Counted from the first letter of the stretch, positions 20,510 to 32,365 are shown. The stretch is 64,000 bases of DNA from Beta vulgaris subsp. vulgaris (GCF_026745355.1 NC_079202.1:6874629-6938628), one strand, 5' to 3'. A program made the numbers and translations. The notes: generated from the sequence alone by a model not told the origin.

Positions 20510-20975
20510 TTAGGTAGGAGTTCTAGGTTAGTTTTGACTAGATCCACTATTTTAGGGAGTTTGTTATTAGTTTGTTAGGAAAAGATTTAAATTGATTTTC
20601 TGATTTTATTAGGATAATATCAAGCCATTTTAAATCTTATCTTTTATATTTTAACTAAACTAAAAGATTTTGTTTTCAAAATTAAATATAATTTCCGATT
20701 TTAAAAAGATTTTCTTTTTAAATACAAAAATGATTTTCGATTTTAATTAACTTATGTATAAAGATATTCTAAAAACTATTTAAAGAAAATGTTTTAATTA
20801 CTCCCCAAGGAATCAGTTATCATGCCTAAACACTACTGCTACACGTTTGTAGTTAGTGGTTAGTGGGCCTAGTTAATTATTTTCCAAGTCTTAATTAATT
20901 TAATTAGTTTAATTATTCCCAAGTATTTAAAATCACGTAATACTTACCGCTTCTTATTCTTAAGTTAAGTAGTGG

Positions 20976-21635
20976 TAGTGATGGCCACTGGTGCGGGCTG
21001 GACGGGCCGGACCGTGGGCCGTAGCGGGCTGGGCTGAGATTTCACGGCCCAGGACCAGACCGTGAAATTCATGGGTTGGGTGGGCTGGTCCGCGGGCTGA
21101 AATGTCTTGGCCTACACCGGTCTGTTATCGGTTTTCACGGTTCGAGAAGCGGTTCTGGCGGTTCGTGGGTCTAGTGGGATGGACCGGGCTGGCATGAGAT
21201 TTTTTTTTCAAAATTATTTAATCATTGAAATTATTCATTATTGTTATATGAAATCTTTAAAATGAATAAAAATATATACGATTATTAAAATTAATGAATA
21301 ATTTCATTATTTTAAAATTTGATTGAATTATAATATATGCAATTTGATTAAAATATATACAATTTGATTAAAATATACACAATTTGGTTCAATAATAACT
21401 TGGACCGGGCTGGTCTGGTTCATGGGTTTGGCTGGTCCGGTTTCGTGGTCCGGGCTGGACGGTTTTAGTAGCGGGCTTTAGTGGGTTGGGCTCAAGAAAT
21501 TTGGCCCACGACCCACCCACCAATTTCACGGTTCGAGCTGGGCTGGACCGGGCTTTCTGCGAGCCCGGCCCACACGGCCCACGAGGTGGGCTGGGTTGGA
21601 TGGGCTGGACTGGCCCGCACTGTTGGCCATCTCTA
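20976..21635. mobile_element. Non-autonomous hAT element, GC-rich arms
   Basis: The ends TAGTGATGGCCA and TGGCCATCTCTA are inverted repeats. The 8-bp target duplication AGTAGTGG (20968-20975 and 21636-21643) is perfect, as in hAT elements. Both arms (about 20990-21200 and 21405-21620) are made of GGGCTGG/GGGCCGG words, and the centre is AT-rich with a repeated CAATTTGATTAAAATATA unit. The 67-codon frame here is not a gene. 660 bp, nested in the solo LTR. Confidence 0.87.
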
Positions 21636-22307
21636 AGTAGTGGGGTGAGTGGGTTAATTACTTCTCAAGAAATATTTACTATAAACTAATTAATTAATTA
21701 AGTCATGGACATCGATCATGGGATAATGGATTAAGTAGTGGATAGTTTATGTCGTGCCTAAGTTCTCTATAAATAGGCGCCTAAACCTTAGAATATATAT
21801 TTTGTGTCTGACTTAGCTAAATATCCTTAGTTGTCTAACGAGTCAGTGACGTTTCTAAGAGAATTCATACTTACTTTATTCGAGTTATTACTCTTCCATT
21901 GTCTTACAAATTGTATTTTTGGGTAAAGGTTTTTAGTGAACTCTTGTAAGTGTGAGAAGCTTTAAGTGAAGCAAGAGAAAGTAACTTCGAGTGAAGTTTG
22001 AGAGGAACGATAATTGTGGGAACTGTTGTTGGGAACTTGAGTTTAGGAACTTAAGTTGTGGCTCAGAGAAAAGTAATGGGATTGTAAATAGAGTTGTTTT
22101 GGCCTGTTATAATGGAAAGTTTAAGTTAAAATCCCTTGTGGTCGAGGTTGTTTCTTCCTATTGGGCCTAGGAAGTTTATCCTCGCTAAAATCTCTCGTGT
22201 TCCCATTGTGTGTTCCCAAGTTAACTTTTAATTCCGCAAAAAGTATAGCTTATTCTCTCACTATAATTCACCCCCCTCTTATAGTGCTCATATTATACAT
22301 CAGATTG

Positions 22308-23540
22308 GAAAAACGATCCTAGTCAACAAAATATTTGCAACGACGTCTGACAGTTATTCCATGAAGTTGGAACGCCGTCCATCTAAAACTCTATCATTTT
22401 TAATCGTATTATGTTGAGAACAAAAGGGACACCACTACAGGTAAGTAACCAACAAGTTAACTTGAGTTATTCCATTTCATTTTGTTCTTAACATATTCAA
22501 TTTTCTTCGTATTTTAAGCATTAATTATTTTTATATTATACTAACTTGAGCGTCGTAGGATCGTTTGTTATATGAAGACAGGCATGGGGACGAGGACTCG
22601 TTGACAGTCAACTTTGAGACAAATCGAACACCACAATGTTCACATTCACCTGACGTCAACATAACCGTTGACGATGACATCACAGCATGACGTTGACCTT
22701 TATTATGATGGCGACAATTTAAGCTGGGGCATCGAGGTTTGACGGCGTTTAGGTGAACACAAAATGACTTTTATACAAAAAGGGACACACACCTTAAGAT
22801 GTCATCACAACAACATACAAAACACCACACGCAATTAATTAGAAGGGGAAATTTAGCCAATCGTAATAATTAATACTGCAAGTGGTTTCAAACATCAAAG
22901 GTACCTACACACATACGTACATAAGACCCTACACTTGACGACATATCCTGGATGACAACGTTTAGTTTTGAAACTAAACCTCTAGTCATGATGGAAAAGT
23001 CATATACATACGTACATACATACTTACAAACATACATTTGCATAACCCACAACAAGGATATACAACGACTTTTATACACAAAAACTAACACTGGAAACTA
23101 GTTTGTCTCCATGGCATCTTTGTCCTCTGCAACAGGGGGCATATTCAGTAGTTGTCGTCGTCTCAGCAGCGGCAGCGTGCCATCAGGAAGCATGTCATCG
23201 AGAGTTCCAAAAGCAACAAGGAACTTATGGATGTCGTCTTTTGGAGTCCATGACGTCGTCTTACCTTCCATCAAGTTATAGCGTCCATTGCTTCCTTCTA
23301 CGACGTCTCCTTGACGATTTTGGCGTCATCCAGGATGACAACAACAGTAGTTATCGCAGCACTAGTGACGGCGGCAGACGACATGGTGTTCTCTGATGAC
23401 GACGTCGGCGTCCGAAATGAACAAACATGAAGTCATATAATGGGAGGAGGTGTGTGCAGATATACAAAAGATGGAGAAGTCTTAGGGCATATAATTGTTG
23501 TCACTTCCTCAAGCGGTTGAGCAAGTGTCAACAATTAGGG
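22308..23540. other. Unassigned sequence, probably remnant retrotransposon then intergenic
   Basis: The first 150 bp or so may continue the gypsy gag remnant interrupted by the solo LTR. The remainder has many GACGTC/ACGTCG words and a degenerate (CATA)n run near 23003-23040. Open frames of up to 97 codons show no motif. Confidence 0.3.
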
Positions 23541-23545
23541 ACAAT

Positions 23546-24155
23546 TGTTGGGCCTTAGAATTTACGTGTTGGATTTCAAGTGCAAGGAAATAAGAAGAAC
23601 CAGTTATTACAAGAGAGCATATGGTGGCAGGAGTGGACTCAATCTTTAACAAATTAAGAGAGGAATAAGGAGATTGTCGAGGAGATAGAGTTGCCCCCTA
23701 TTTTGAAGGAAGCACTACAACAACAACCAAGACTTTCTTTTGGTCAAATATAAATAGGAGATATGCAATTTATTTTAGGAGGACTAGCTACCATTAACTC
23801 TCAGTATTATCTCACTAATATTCTCTCTCTAGCTCCTACACTCTCACAGTGCATTCTAGGCTTTCTAATTAATATTTCCTCTCATCCATTCCATTATTAT
23901 TCGGCAAAGCTTGAAAGCTAATTGTATTTATGCAGTTATATTGAGTGTGACATCTTCATAGTGAATTGGTGATCAAGAGTATCCCCCGCGGTTTTTCCCA
24001 TTCCTTGGGTTTTCCGCGTCAACAATTGGTTGTGTTCTTAATATTTTGTTTACATTTTCATTATTCGTTATTTATTCCATATCACATTAGTATATTGTTC
24101 TTGTTGTTGGCTCCTCAATACCTTTTGCGTACTTGGTACAAAATCGACATAAACA
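23546..24155 (+). repeat. Probable copia-type LTR
   Basis: Begins TGTTGGGCC and carries, near its 3' part, GAGTATCCCCCGCGGTTTTTCCC and GGGTTTTCCGCG, words characteristic of the R-U5 part of many plant copia LTRs. ATAAATAGGAG near 23752 is a possible TATA region. The ends are approximate and no clear target duplication was found. It may not belong to the pol remnant that follows. Confidence 0.4.
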
Positions 24156-24659
24156 ATTAACGGTTGGAAATTTATTTAAATGGTGAAATTTATGAAATTC
24201 CTCTAAATTGGAGACATTTAGGCTTCATAATTACAGTTTTCTTGGATGATTTAAATCCCAGCCCCTTATTCTTACCTCTTTGGCAGCCTCATGTCTACAA
24301 ACTACCAGGCCCAAAACCCACACCAAACCCGATTGCACCCCAGCTGCACATCCAACATCACTAGTTTCTTGTACTCCCCTTGGCGCGCTCCCTGCCCCAG
24401 GCCCACATACTCCCTCAATTTTCGCTGATTGCCACGCGTGATTGCTTTCAACTTTACACCCATCCTATTACTCTCAATTGCAACAAATCCCTCAATCTCG
24501 GTACAACCCTCCTCTACATGGGCTTTCACACATTAGGCTCCACGCCCCTCCCCTCACCATATAGCCACAAGATCTAAATCTAGAATTACGCTGCCCAATC
24601 CTAAATCAGGTCTTAATTCCATTGTTCCTTTTCCATTACATTGCTCCCCTCTTCCAAAA

Positions 24660-26185
24660 TCTCACAAAACAGTTTTGAATGACCCGGATTGGAACGCGAC
24701 GATGCATGATGAATATGGTGCTTCAATTAATACATGGACATGGGAATTAGTATCTAGGCCTATGGGTGGTGAATATTGTGAATTGCATGTAGATTTTTAC
24801 TCACAAAGAAAATGATAAAGGTGACCTTCACATGCACAAAACTCGTCTTGTCTGTGATGGCCGGTCTCAGGAGGTTGGTGTTCATTCTGATGAAACTTTT
24901 ATGCCTGTTTTCTCTCCCCGCTACTATTCATATCGTGTTTGGGCTAACTATAGCTCGAAACTGGTTTATTCATCAGCTTCATGTAAAAAATGCCTTTTTA
25001 CTTGGTGACTTACAGGAGACTGTGTATATGAATCAACCCCTCGGCTTGGTTGATATCTCCCTATTATGTTTGTCGCCTTCGTAAGGCTCTCTATGGTCTC
25101 AAACAAGCTCCCGGAGCTTGGTATTAGCGTTTTATGCACTTTCTTCTTCAGATGGGGTTTGTTGTTGCTTAGAGTGACAACTCATTATTCACTTTACGTC
25201 AGGGTAACGATATGGTATATCTTCTTCTATATGTTGTTGATATTATTTTGTGCACATCGTCTGATTCTTTGTGGGACCGTATCATTGCTCACTATAACTA
25301 TGGATTTCCTATGTCTGATTCGGGGCCACTGAATTATTTTTTAGGCATTTTTGTTACTCGCACTCCTTCCTACATGCTTCTTTCATAGAAGAACTATGCT
25401 CTAGGAAATATTGGAGCATGAAGGCATGGTGACTTGTCGACCTGCAGCGACTCCTGTTGACACCAACTCCTAGCTTAGCGCTGATTGTTGGTCCACCAGT
25501 GTCATATCCGACTCAGTATCGTAGTCTGACAGGTGCTTTGCAATACCTTACATTTACTCGTCCAGATATTTATTATCTTATACAACATGTATGTCTTTCT
25601 ATGCATGCATGATCCCCAGGAGACTCAGTATAATGCATTAAAACGCATCATGCGTTATATTTAGGGAACCATTGATCATGGGTTTATAGCCTACTACTCA
25701 GATACGCTTGATTACTTATACTGATGCTGATTGGGGTGGGTGTCCTGACACTCGTCGTTCGACTTCCGAATATTGTTTTCTTGGTGATATCTTAGTTTCA
25801 TGACAGTCTAAGCGTCATCCTACGCTCTTTAGATCAAGTGCTAAATCAGAATATCGTGGCGTTGCAAACGTTGTTGCGGAAGCTTGTTGGTTATATAATC
25901 TTCTTTTAGAGTTACATTGCCCTCTTGGACATACTACTATTTTTATTGTGATAATGTTATTGCTATTTATTTATCTCGCGACCAAGTACAATACCAACTC
26001 ATCAAACATGTTGAGATGTATATTCAGTTTGTGCGAAAAAGGTTGTGTTGGGTCAGATGCATATTTTGCATGTTCCTAATAAGTATCAGTTTGCTGACTC
26101 TTCACTAGAGGTCTTCCGAGCCAATTACTTTTGGAGTCCAAGTCTAGTCTAAGCGTCTTCCCTCCTTCCGCTCCGACTGTGGAGA
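24660..26185 (+). pseudogene. Decayed Ty1/copia pol (reverse transcriptase and RNase H)
   Basis: Recognisable pieces lie in several frames: KTRLVCDGRSQ..DETFMPVFSP, then ARNWFIHQLHVKNAFLLGDL and QETVYMNQPLG (about 24945-25045), RKALYGLKQAPGAWY-like sequence (about 25080-25130), a YTDADWGGCPDTRRST-like RNase H block (about 25715-25765) and KSEYRGVANVVAEACWLYNL (about 25845-25905). These are the copia RVT_2 and RNase H regions in the usual order. At least four frameshifts and several stops disable it. It abuts a short 3' LTR at 26186. Confidence 0.85.
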
Positions 26186-26340
26186 TGTGATATAATACAA
26201 TATTTTGAAGGATATATTTTATTCTTAGATTTCTAATCTGGATAGATTTATTAATATGTATAAGACTATCTCAAGGTTGTAAACTATAAATATTTATCAA
26301 TGGTAATCACTCCATTTAAGGATTTTTCCCAAATCTAGCA
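26186..26340 (+). repeat. Short 3' LTR of the copia remnant
   Basis: TGTGATATAATACAATATTT...AAATCTAGCA, TG..CA ends, about 155 bp, directly after the purine-rich GTGGAGA that would be the polypurine tract. AACTATAAATATTTATC inside it is a plausible TATA/R region. Short LTRs of this kind fit Ale/Retrofit-type copia elements. The matching 5' LTR was not found. Confidence 0.55.
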
Positions 26341-26566
26341 ACCCATTTTCGTAAATGTGAATGTTTTGATGTGTATTTATGATTACCCATCACATTATAA
26401 AACAATTATTTTTGAGCTCAACTGCACAATACTATACTAGTCACCACTCACTACTAAATCCAAGTAGTTGTTGCCAAAGACGATGTTTTAAATTATTGTA
26501 TAATTTGATACTAATAAAAAATTAGCATTCTACAATCAATAATATAACCTTTTTTTGTAACCAAAA

Positions 26567-27191
26567 TCTGATAAGTCATATTTATATATAGTCTTTAGGT
26601 GCATTTAGGTTGCATTTTAGAGCATTTGGATTCATATCTAGGTTCATTATTGCATCATATTCTTAAGCTCTGTTATTTTACTCATATTCGGTATGTTTTC
26701 TTGTTTTTTTATGAATTTCAGGTATTGAAAACGTATTTGGAGTATGATTAATAAACTTGAGGATTAGGAGTATTTGTAAGAAAGCTACAATGATAAGGAT
26801 GTTTGAATATGTCATAGTACGAGTTTAAGCGAAAGCAAAATGGAAAATCATTAGAATAAATGTGAAAAAAGAGTTATGTATACTCTTCTGACCATAACTT
26901 TTCATTTGCTTCTTAAAATAAAATAACTTCAGGATACATGAAAACTAGACTTGAAGATCTTTCTAATGATAGGTGGCACGCCTCAAGGAGACTTATAGTC
27001 AAGGAGTTATGCCTTTCGGAAGATTGCATTGCTTCTGTTGTAATCTACTACTGTACGCGCGTATCATTAATCCGCCTATTTAATGATTAATTTGAGACTT
27101 TCCTTATCTTGTAAATTATTTTGCTAGTCATATTAGGTTTTTTAATATTATTTAGACCCCATCGCTATTTACCGTCCGTATTTACTAAAAA
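26567..27191 (+). repeat. LTR-like sequence, probably of a Ty3/gypsy Tat/Athila-type element
   Basis: Begins TGATAAGTCATATTTATATATAG and contains the phrases ACTTGAAGATCTTTCTAATGATAGG and CATAACTTTTCATTTGC that recur in LTRs of such elements. No polypurine tract, primer site or target duplication was found, so both boundaries are approximate. The CACTA element at 27195 is inserted at its right side. Confidence 0.35.
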
Positions 27192-27194
27192 TCA

Positions 27195-28681
27195 CACTAG
27201 TAGAATAAATGCTTATTGCTGCTCCAAAAAGTGTCATATTGCGGCGGTTTTGGCCACGCAGCAATTACAGGGGTAGCAATAGGTAATTACTATATTGTTG
27301 TGAAATATTGCTGCGGTTTTTGGGCAAAACCGCAGCAATATATATTTTTTTAATATTAAAAATACAGGTGTATTGCTGCGGTTTCTTCCCGAAACCGCAG
27401 CAATATACGCATGGCAGGTAAAATTTTTTTTTTTTCATTACTCAAGCGTAATTTTTGGTAGTTATAATACACTTATAATATAAACATTTTTAAATTCAAG
27501 GAGACTATTGCAGTACAATAACAAGACAAAAGTAATTAACCCAAACTATCAAATATTCAATAAAAATAATATTTTACAAACCATAATTACAAAATATATA
27601 TAAAAAAGAAAATGAAAATAGACTAATACGAAAAAAAATTAAAAAAACGAAAAAGAAAAAATTAGAAATATACAAAGATCTAAATAAAACAGAAGTACAA
27701 ACCAATGAGACTGTTGCAGTACAATAATAACACAAAATAATTAACCCAAACTGCAATAAATTCAATAAAAATAATATTTACAAACCCTAACTACAAAATA
27801 TAAAAAAAATAAATAACAGAGCTAATAGGAAAAAATTTAAAAAAACAAAAAAGAAAATACAGAATTCCAGAAAACTAATAATGAAAATTTAAAATTAAAG
27901 AAAAAAAGAAAAATATCATTAGATCTTGAAAAGTTTCGGACGAACGGCTTCGGTGCATATTGGTGCGGATGAAGACAACGAACGGTTGGTGGAGACGAAG
28001 ACGGCGAACGATTGGTGGAGACAGATGAAGACGACGAGCGGTTGATGGAGACGGACGAACATGCCCGCCGATTGGTGGAGACGGACGAAGTTGGGGGGTA
28101 CGATTTGGTAGAGACGAACTGGTGCGGACGAAATTGGGGATTTTTCGGCGGAAACGAGGAGGGAAAAGAGAGAGGAAGAAGCGATTTCCGGCGGAAACGA
28201 GGAGGGAAAAGAGGAAGAGGCGATTTTCGGCGGAAACGAGGAGGGAAAAAGAGAGAGGAAGAGAGAGAGGAAGAGAGAAGAGAGAGAGAGGAAGAGACAA
28301 GAGTGGCGTGAAACTGATAAGAGGAGGAGAGAGAGTGAGTTGAGTGAAATCCTAATTTAAGAAGGAAACCCTAGATGTTTATCCTTTTATATTAATTTTA
28401 AAAGCCTATTGCTGCGGTTTTTAGAAGGAACCGCAACAATAGGTTCAAATAATATTTTTTATATTATTTTAATATATTGCTGCAGTTTTTGTCAGAAACC
28501 GCAGCAATATGTTTGGTCAAATAGTCAAAAATTTTCAAAAAACTTCCACTGAAAACATATTGCTGCGATTTTCGGCCGAAACTGCAGCAATATGATTATT
28601 TTATATTTTTCCTTTTTTTTTTACGTTATATATTGCTGCGTATGGGTAAAACCACAGCAATAAGCAATTATTCTACTTGTG
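27195..28681. mobile_element. Non-autonomous CACTA transposon
   Basis: Left end CACTAGTAGAATAAATGCTT, right end AAGCAATTATTCTACTTGTG (CACAAGTAGAATAA reversed), with the 3-bp target duplication TCA at 27192-27194 and 28682-28684. 1,487 bp. Subterminal hairpins ATTGCTGCGGTTTT..AAACCGCAGCAAT occur near 27305-27345, 27369-27405, 28408-28445, 28480-28512 and 28558-28595, and are the likely transposase-binding sites. The interior (27950-28310) is a purine-rich stretch with GAGACGGACGAA and GGCGGAAACGAGGAGGGAAAA repeats, not a transposase. A partner end is at 1988-2245. Confidence 0.9.
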
Positions 28682-28684
28682 TCA

Positions 28685-29915
28685 CCGGTGTTTTTTCCTT
28701 TAAATACCCCCATACCCCTCCCCTTTCACCCCACTCTTACTCTCACCTCTCATCTAACTTCACCCCACTACTACTTTCTCACCTCTCGCACTACCACCAC
28801 CCGACCACCACCCCTAGCGAACCACCACCACCGGAGTCACACTTGCGCACCACCACCACCGGAGGTACACTCTCGTACCACCACCACCAAAACTACCGGA
28901 GCACCACCTCACTATCGCGGACCACCACTGTCACAACACCGCCGGAGAAACACAATGTCCGACGAAGAATCGTCAACGCCGCCAACATCACTGGAACATA
29001 ATGTGGTTAGTCTTTAAATTTTTTTTCCGCCACCAACGTACGATACCAATTTTTTTCGTTTTTTCCACCGAGGAAACGTAACAGAATTTCGTTACATCCA
29101 CGAAGGAAACGAAATTCCATTCCGTTACCACGGTAACGAAACGAATTTCCGTTTCCTCCATGGAGGAAACGAAGCACATAAAATCTTTAATTCACGCATT
29201 ATTGAAAATATTTCGAAAATTAATAATAATTTTCTAATTAGCATGGTTGTTGTGAAAATCTCTTAATGTTGTTGATGAACAATTGTTATTAGGTTGTGTA
29301 ATTATCTATTTAGTTAATATTAAGTTATTAAATTTGAAATAAATATGTTTGCGTATTATTGGAATTATTCTGATAATTAGTTGTTATGTTTTTGTTAGCA
29401 TATAATAGTCGTGCAAGAATTTGCTAATTTTGTTAATAGATATTATTGAATATTTAGTTGATATTAATAGTTGTGATTAATTAAGTAATTAGTAGTTACG
29501 ATTAGTAAGTGGTTGATTTAATTAGTCAATATTAATGATTATTGCATGTCAATAGTGATTATATGTTGTCTAACTAGTTAATGTTAAAATATTTGAGGTT
29601 TATTTGCCGGATTTTGGGGGTGAATATATAGATTATAATCACATGTTTTATAATGAATTGCTTTGTGATGGAAAAAAAAAGAAGTACAAGCTTGGGTTAA
29701 AACAAGGGCACGTTAAATTGGATTTGTGATGGTTATTTCGTCAAATCATAGACTTGAGCCTAGTGGTCTAGAGTATGTTTATATGAAATGTAACCGGGGT
29801 GAAAGATATTGGGGAGAAGGTAGAGATCTTAGCATAGAAAAATGTGTAGCTACAAAAACAAAAGCATGTGGATGCAGAGCGAGAGTTATGATAGAGTTTT
29901 TGGATTACCCTGATG
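28685..29915 (+). pseudogene. Broken MULE/FAR1-like gene: 5' exon and start of the DNA-binding domain
   Basis: A CT/CCACC-rich leader (28700-28950) precedes an ATG at 28955 and a short exon, MSDEESSTPPTSLEHNV, with a donor at about 29006. A second exon-like region (about 29590-29915) reads, after a frameshift and stop, as VMVISSNHRLEPSGLEYVYM, CNRGERY and TKACGCRARVMIEF. This is the pattern of the FAR1/WRKY-GCM-type zinc-finger N-terminus found in MULE transposases and FAR1-related proteins. It stops where a hAT end (TAGAGGTGATCA) begins at 29916. No catalytic domain follows, so it is a dead fragment, either a transposase or a domesticated relative. Confidence 0.5.
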
Positions 29916-30032
29916 TAGAGGTGATCAAGGGCCGGGCAGAGTCGAGATTTGGCAAAAAAAAGTGGCCCGTTTTGGGCCAAAGCCACGGGCCGGGCCAAGG
30001 TTCGGGCAAAAAAATACGCGCCAAAGCCTGGT
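29916..30032. mobile_element. One end of a GC-rich hAT element
   Basis: Starts TAGAGGTGATCAAGGGCCGGG, like the hAT end at 54720 (TAGAGGTGGGCATGGGCCGGG), followed by GGGCC-rich sequence. The opposite end is missing: the sequence changes near 30032 into the GAGTAACC repeat. Confidence 0.5.
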
Positions 30033-31006
30033 AATCTCCCATTTATTAATATGAGAATACTCATTCGTTAATAACGAGTATCACCATTTAATCATAGGAG
30101 TACCATTTTGTTCACATAAGTAATTGGATTTTATTTATAAAAGTAACCCCTTATATTGTTACATGGAACTTTAAAATATTATATGATTAGCCTCATTTAT
30201 TATTGTTACAGTAAACTCGTTTAGTTTTTGGAGTAACCTTGTTTAATCTTATGAGTAACCTATTTTGATTATGAGTAACCTAGTTTAATCTTATGAGTCA
30301 CCTCATTTTTAACATACTAGTAACCTCTTTTGTTCATACCAATAATCCCAATTGTTTACAAAGGTAACCCCCAATTTATCAATATGATAACCTTATCTAT
30401 TAATACGAGTAACTCCAATCGTTCACAAAAACAATCCTCATTTATCAATACGAGTAACTTATCTATTTATACGAGTAACCTTATGCGTTTATAAGAGTAA
30501 GATCATTTAATAATACGATGATGCTATTTAATCATACGATCGAGTAACTCCAATTGTTCATAAAAGTAACCTTATTTATTCATACGAGTAATTCCATTTA
30601 TAGATACGAGTAACCCCATTTCTTCAAACGAACAACCCCACTTAATCATGCGATGATCCTATTTAGTCATACGAGTAACCCCAATTGTTCACAAAAGTAA
30701 CCCCATTCCTTCATACAAGTAACCTAACTTAATCATATGGCAAACCTATTTAATCCTATGAGTAACCTCGATTATTCTCAAAAGTAACCTCATTTATTCA
30801 TACGAGTAACATCATTCGTTCATATAAGTAACCTCATTTAATCATACGACAACCCTATTTAATCATACGAGTAACCCCAATTGTTGACAAAAGTAACCAT
30901 ATTTCTTCATACGAGTAAGCTCAATCGTCTATAATAGTAAACTGCCAGTATTCTCGTTTGTTATATGAGTACCATATTTATTTATAGAAGTGACACCCTT
31001 TTATTG
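30033..31006. repeat. GAGTAACC-rich dispersed repeat (copy 1)
   Basis: Degenerate units of about 20-25 bp built on CATACGAGTAACC followed by CCATTTATT-like spacers fill the region. A second, collinear copy lies at 52790-53216 and 53499-53520, so this is a dispersed element with an internal repetitive structure and not just a local array. It is interrupted at TTAAG (31007) by a copia LTR, and a short piece continues after each LTR (32366-32430 and 40503-40570). Confidence 0.6.
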
Positions 31007-31011
31007 TTAAG
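31007..31011. repeat. TTAAG target-site copy, left of the first copia LTR
   Basis: TTAAG here, again directly after the left LTR (32361-32365) and directly after the right LTR (40498-40502). Confidence 0.75.
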
Positions 31012-32360
31012 TGTTATTTCCCTAGGAACACTACAAGAGGGGGGTGTAGGTGTAGAAATAAACGTAACTTTTTGCTGAAAAAAACTTAAACGAATAAACA
31101 AGCTAGAGAACACAAGGCTTTTTACGAGGAAAAACTTCTTGGGCCCAACAAGAAGAAACAACCTCGACCACTAGGGATTTTAAACTCAACTCTTTCACTA
31201 ATTAGGCCAAACAACTTTGTTACAACCTAATTCTAACTCGAGCCACACCTTGAGTCCTAAACTCAAGTTCCTGAGCCACTGTTCCTTAACAGCAGTTCCT
31301 CTCAACTTCACTCGAAGTTTTCTCACTCATATAGGCTTAACTCAAAGCCTCTCTCTTACAGAACTTCACTCAAAGTTCCTTACCCCAAAAACCAAAATAC
31401 AATTGATCGAAATAAGCTTAGTGGAATTAGAGTAAGAAAGCAAAAAACAAATGGCTATTATGAGAGAATGAAGGCACTGACACTTAATTAGTTAAACTCA
31501 CTTAATTACTTAGTCAGACACACTTTGGAACTCATTTAGACTCCAATATTTATAGTGATAATCATGAAGAACGGGAGTAAAACTCGATTACATGTTAAGT
31601 CCATTAACCCATGATGTTCCTTCCCCTAAGGAAACTTTCTCATCATGTCCCATGATCCCATGATCTCATTTGAACGTGGATTATTTAAGCCACAACTCCT
31701 AAAGATTACAGTTTCTTGAGTTTTATCCGAAAATCAGTTAGACATAAAACAGATTTTATTATTAAAACTGAATTTTTAATCTTTAAGAAAATATTATCTT
31801 TTAAACAAACTCTTTGAAAAACCGGATAATTATTTTCTTATATTTTCCGGAAAACAAAATCTTTTCCTTAAACAGATTTTCTATTAAAATCGATTTTAAA
31901 TTAGATAAAACTAATTTCCTATAATTTAGGCATGACTTACTGAATTGCATAATTGTACCGTTTATACTTTTGCACGCCTAAGTCTAGTTCCTTTTATAAA
32001 CCAAGTTCCTTTAATAGATTCGTTTAGTGCCACTTAGTTTGTTCCTTAGAAAGGAACAAACTCTCATTCTCAAATAAAACTGCCACTGTTCCTTACCATC
32101 CTTACTTTGTTCCTTTACACTGGAACTAGAAAATAAAACGCCTAGCTTTTATTCTTCTTGATCCAATGCTTGCTCCAGTATCAACTTATAGAAACTTCTT
32201 TACTTAGCCTTTGAAATCCTCTCTTGACTTCTTCCTTGACTTCGTATTCTCCCAGTTCCTTTCATTGATACCTTAAACATCATACACTTAAATAACTCAT
32301 TAGTTCACTACTTAGTTTGCATCTTTGTTTCTTTGTCGTTATCAAAACTAGGGTTCAACA
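31012..32360 (-). repeat. SIRE-like copia LTR, left copy
   Basis: TGTTATTTCCCTAGGAACAC...CTAGGGTTCAACA (TG..CA on either strand), 1,349 bp, nearly identical to 39128-40497. It is flanked on both sides by TTAAG, as a solo LTR would be, and what follows is host flank, not a polypurine tract and internal region. It differs from the right LTR mainly by single-base deletions. Confidence 0.88.
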
Positions 32361-32365
32361 TTAAG

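Larger units (their letters stand above)
19123..22302 (+). mobile_element. SIRE-like copia solo LTR, with two transposons nested in it
   Basis: Begins TGTTGACCCTTGAG and ends ...CACCCCCCTCTTATAGTG..TACATCA, with the 5-bp target duplication GATTG at 19118-19122 and 22303-22307. Its ends match, in opposite orientation, the copia LTRs at 31012 and 39128 (TGTTGAACCCTAG and CCCCCTCTTGTAGTG). Removing the nested MITE (19530-20509) and hAT element (20976-21635) leaves about 1.5 kb, close to the 1.35-1.45 kb of the related LTRs. With no internal region, it is the product of LTR-LTR recombination. Confidence 0.8.

Noticed and set aside
23103..23396. A 97-codon frame rich in Ser and Val
   Set aside because: No domain; it is mostly GTCGTC/GACGTC repetitive wording, and no supporting gene structure was found.
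27875..28311. Frames of 141 and 99 codons on opposite strands
   Set aside because: Both are translations of a purine-rich repeat inside the non-autonomous CACTA element; no transposase motif.
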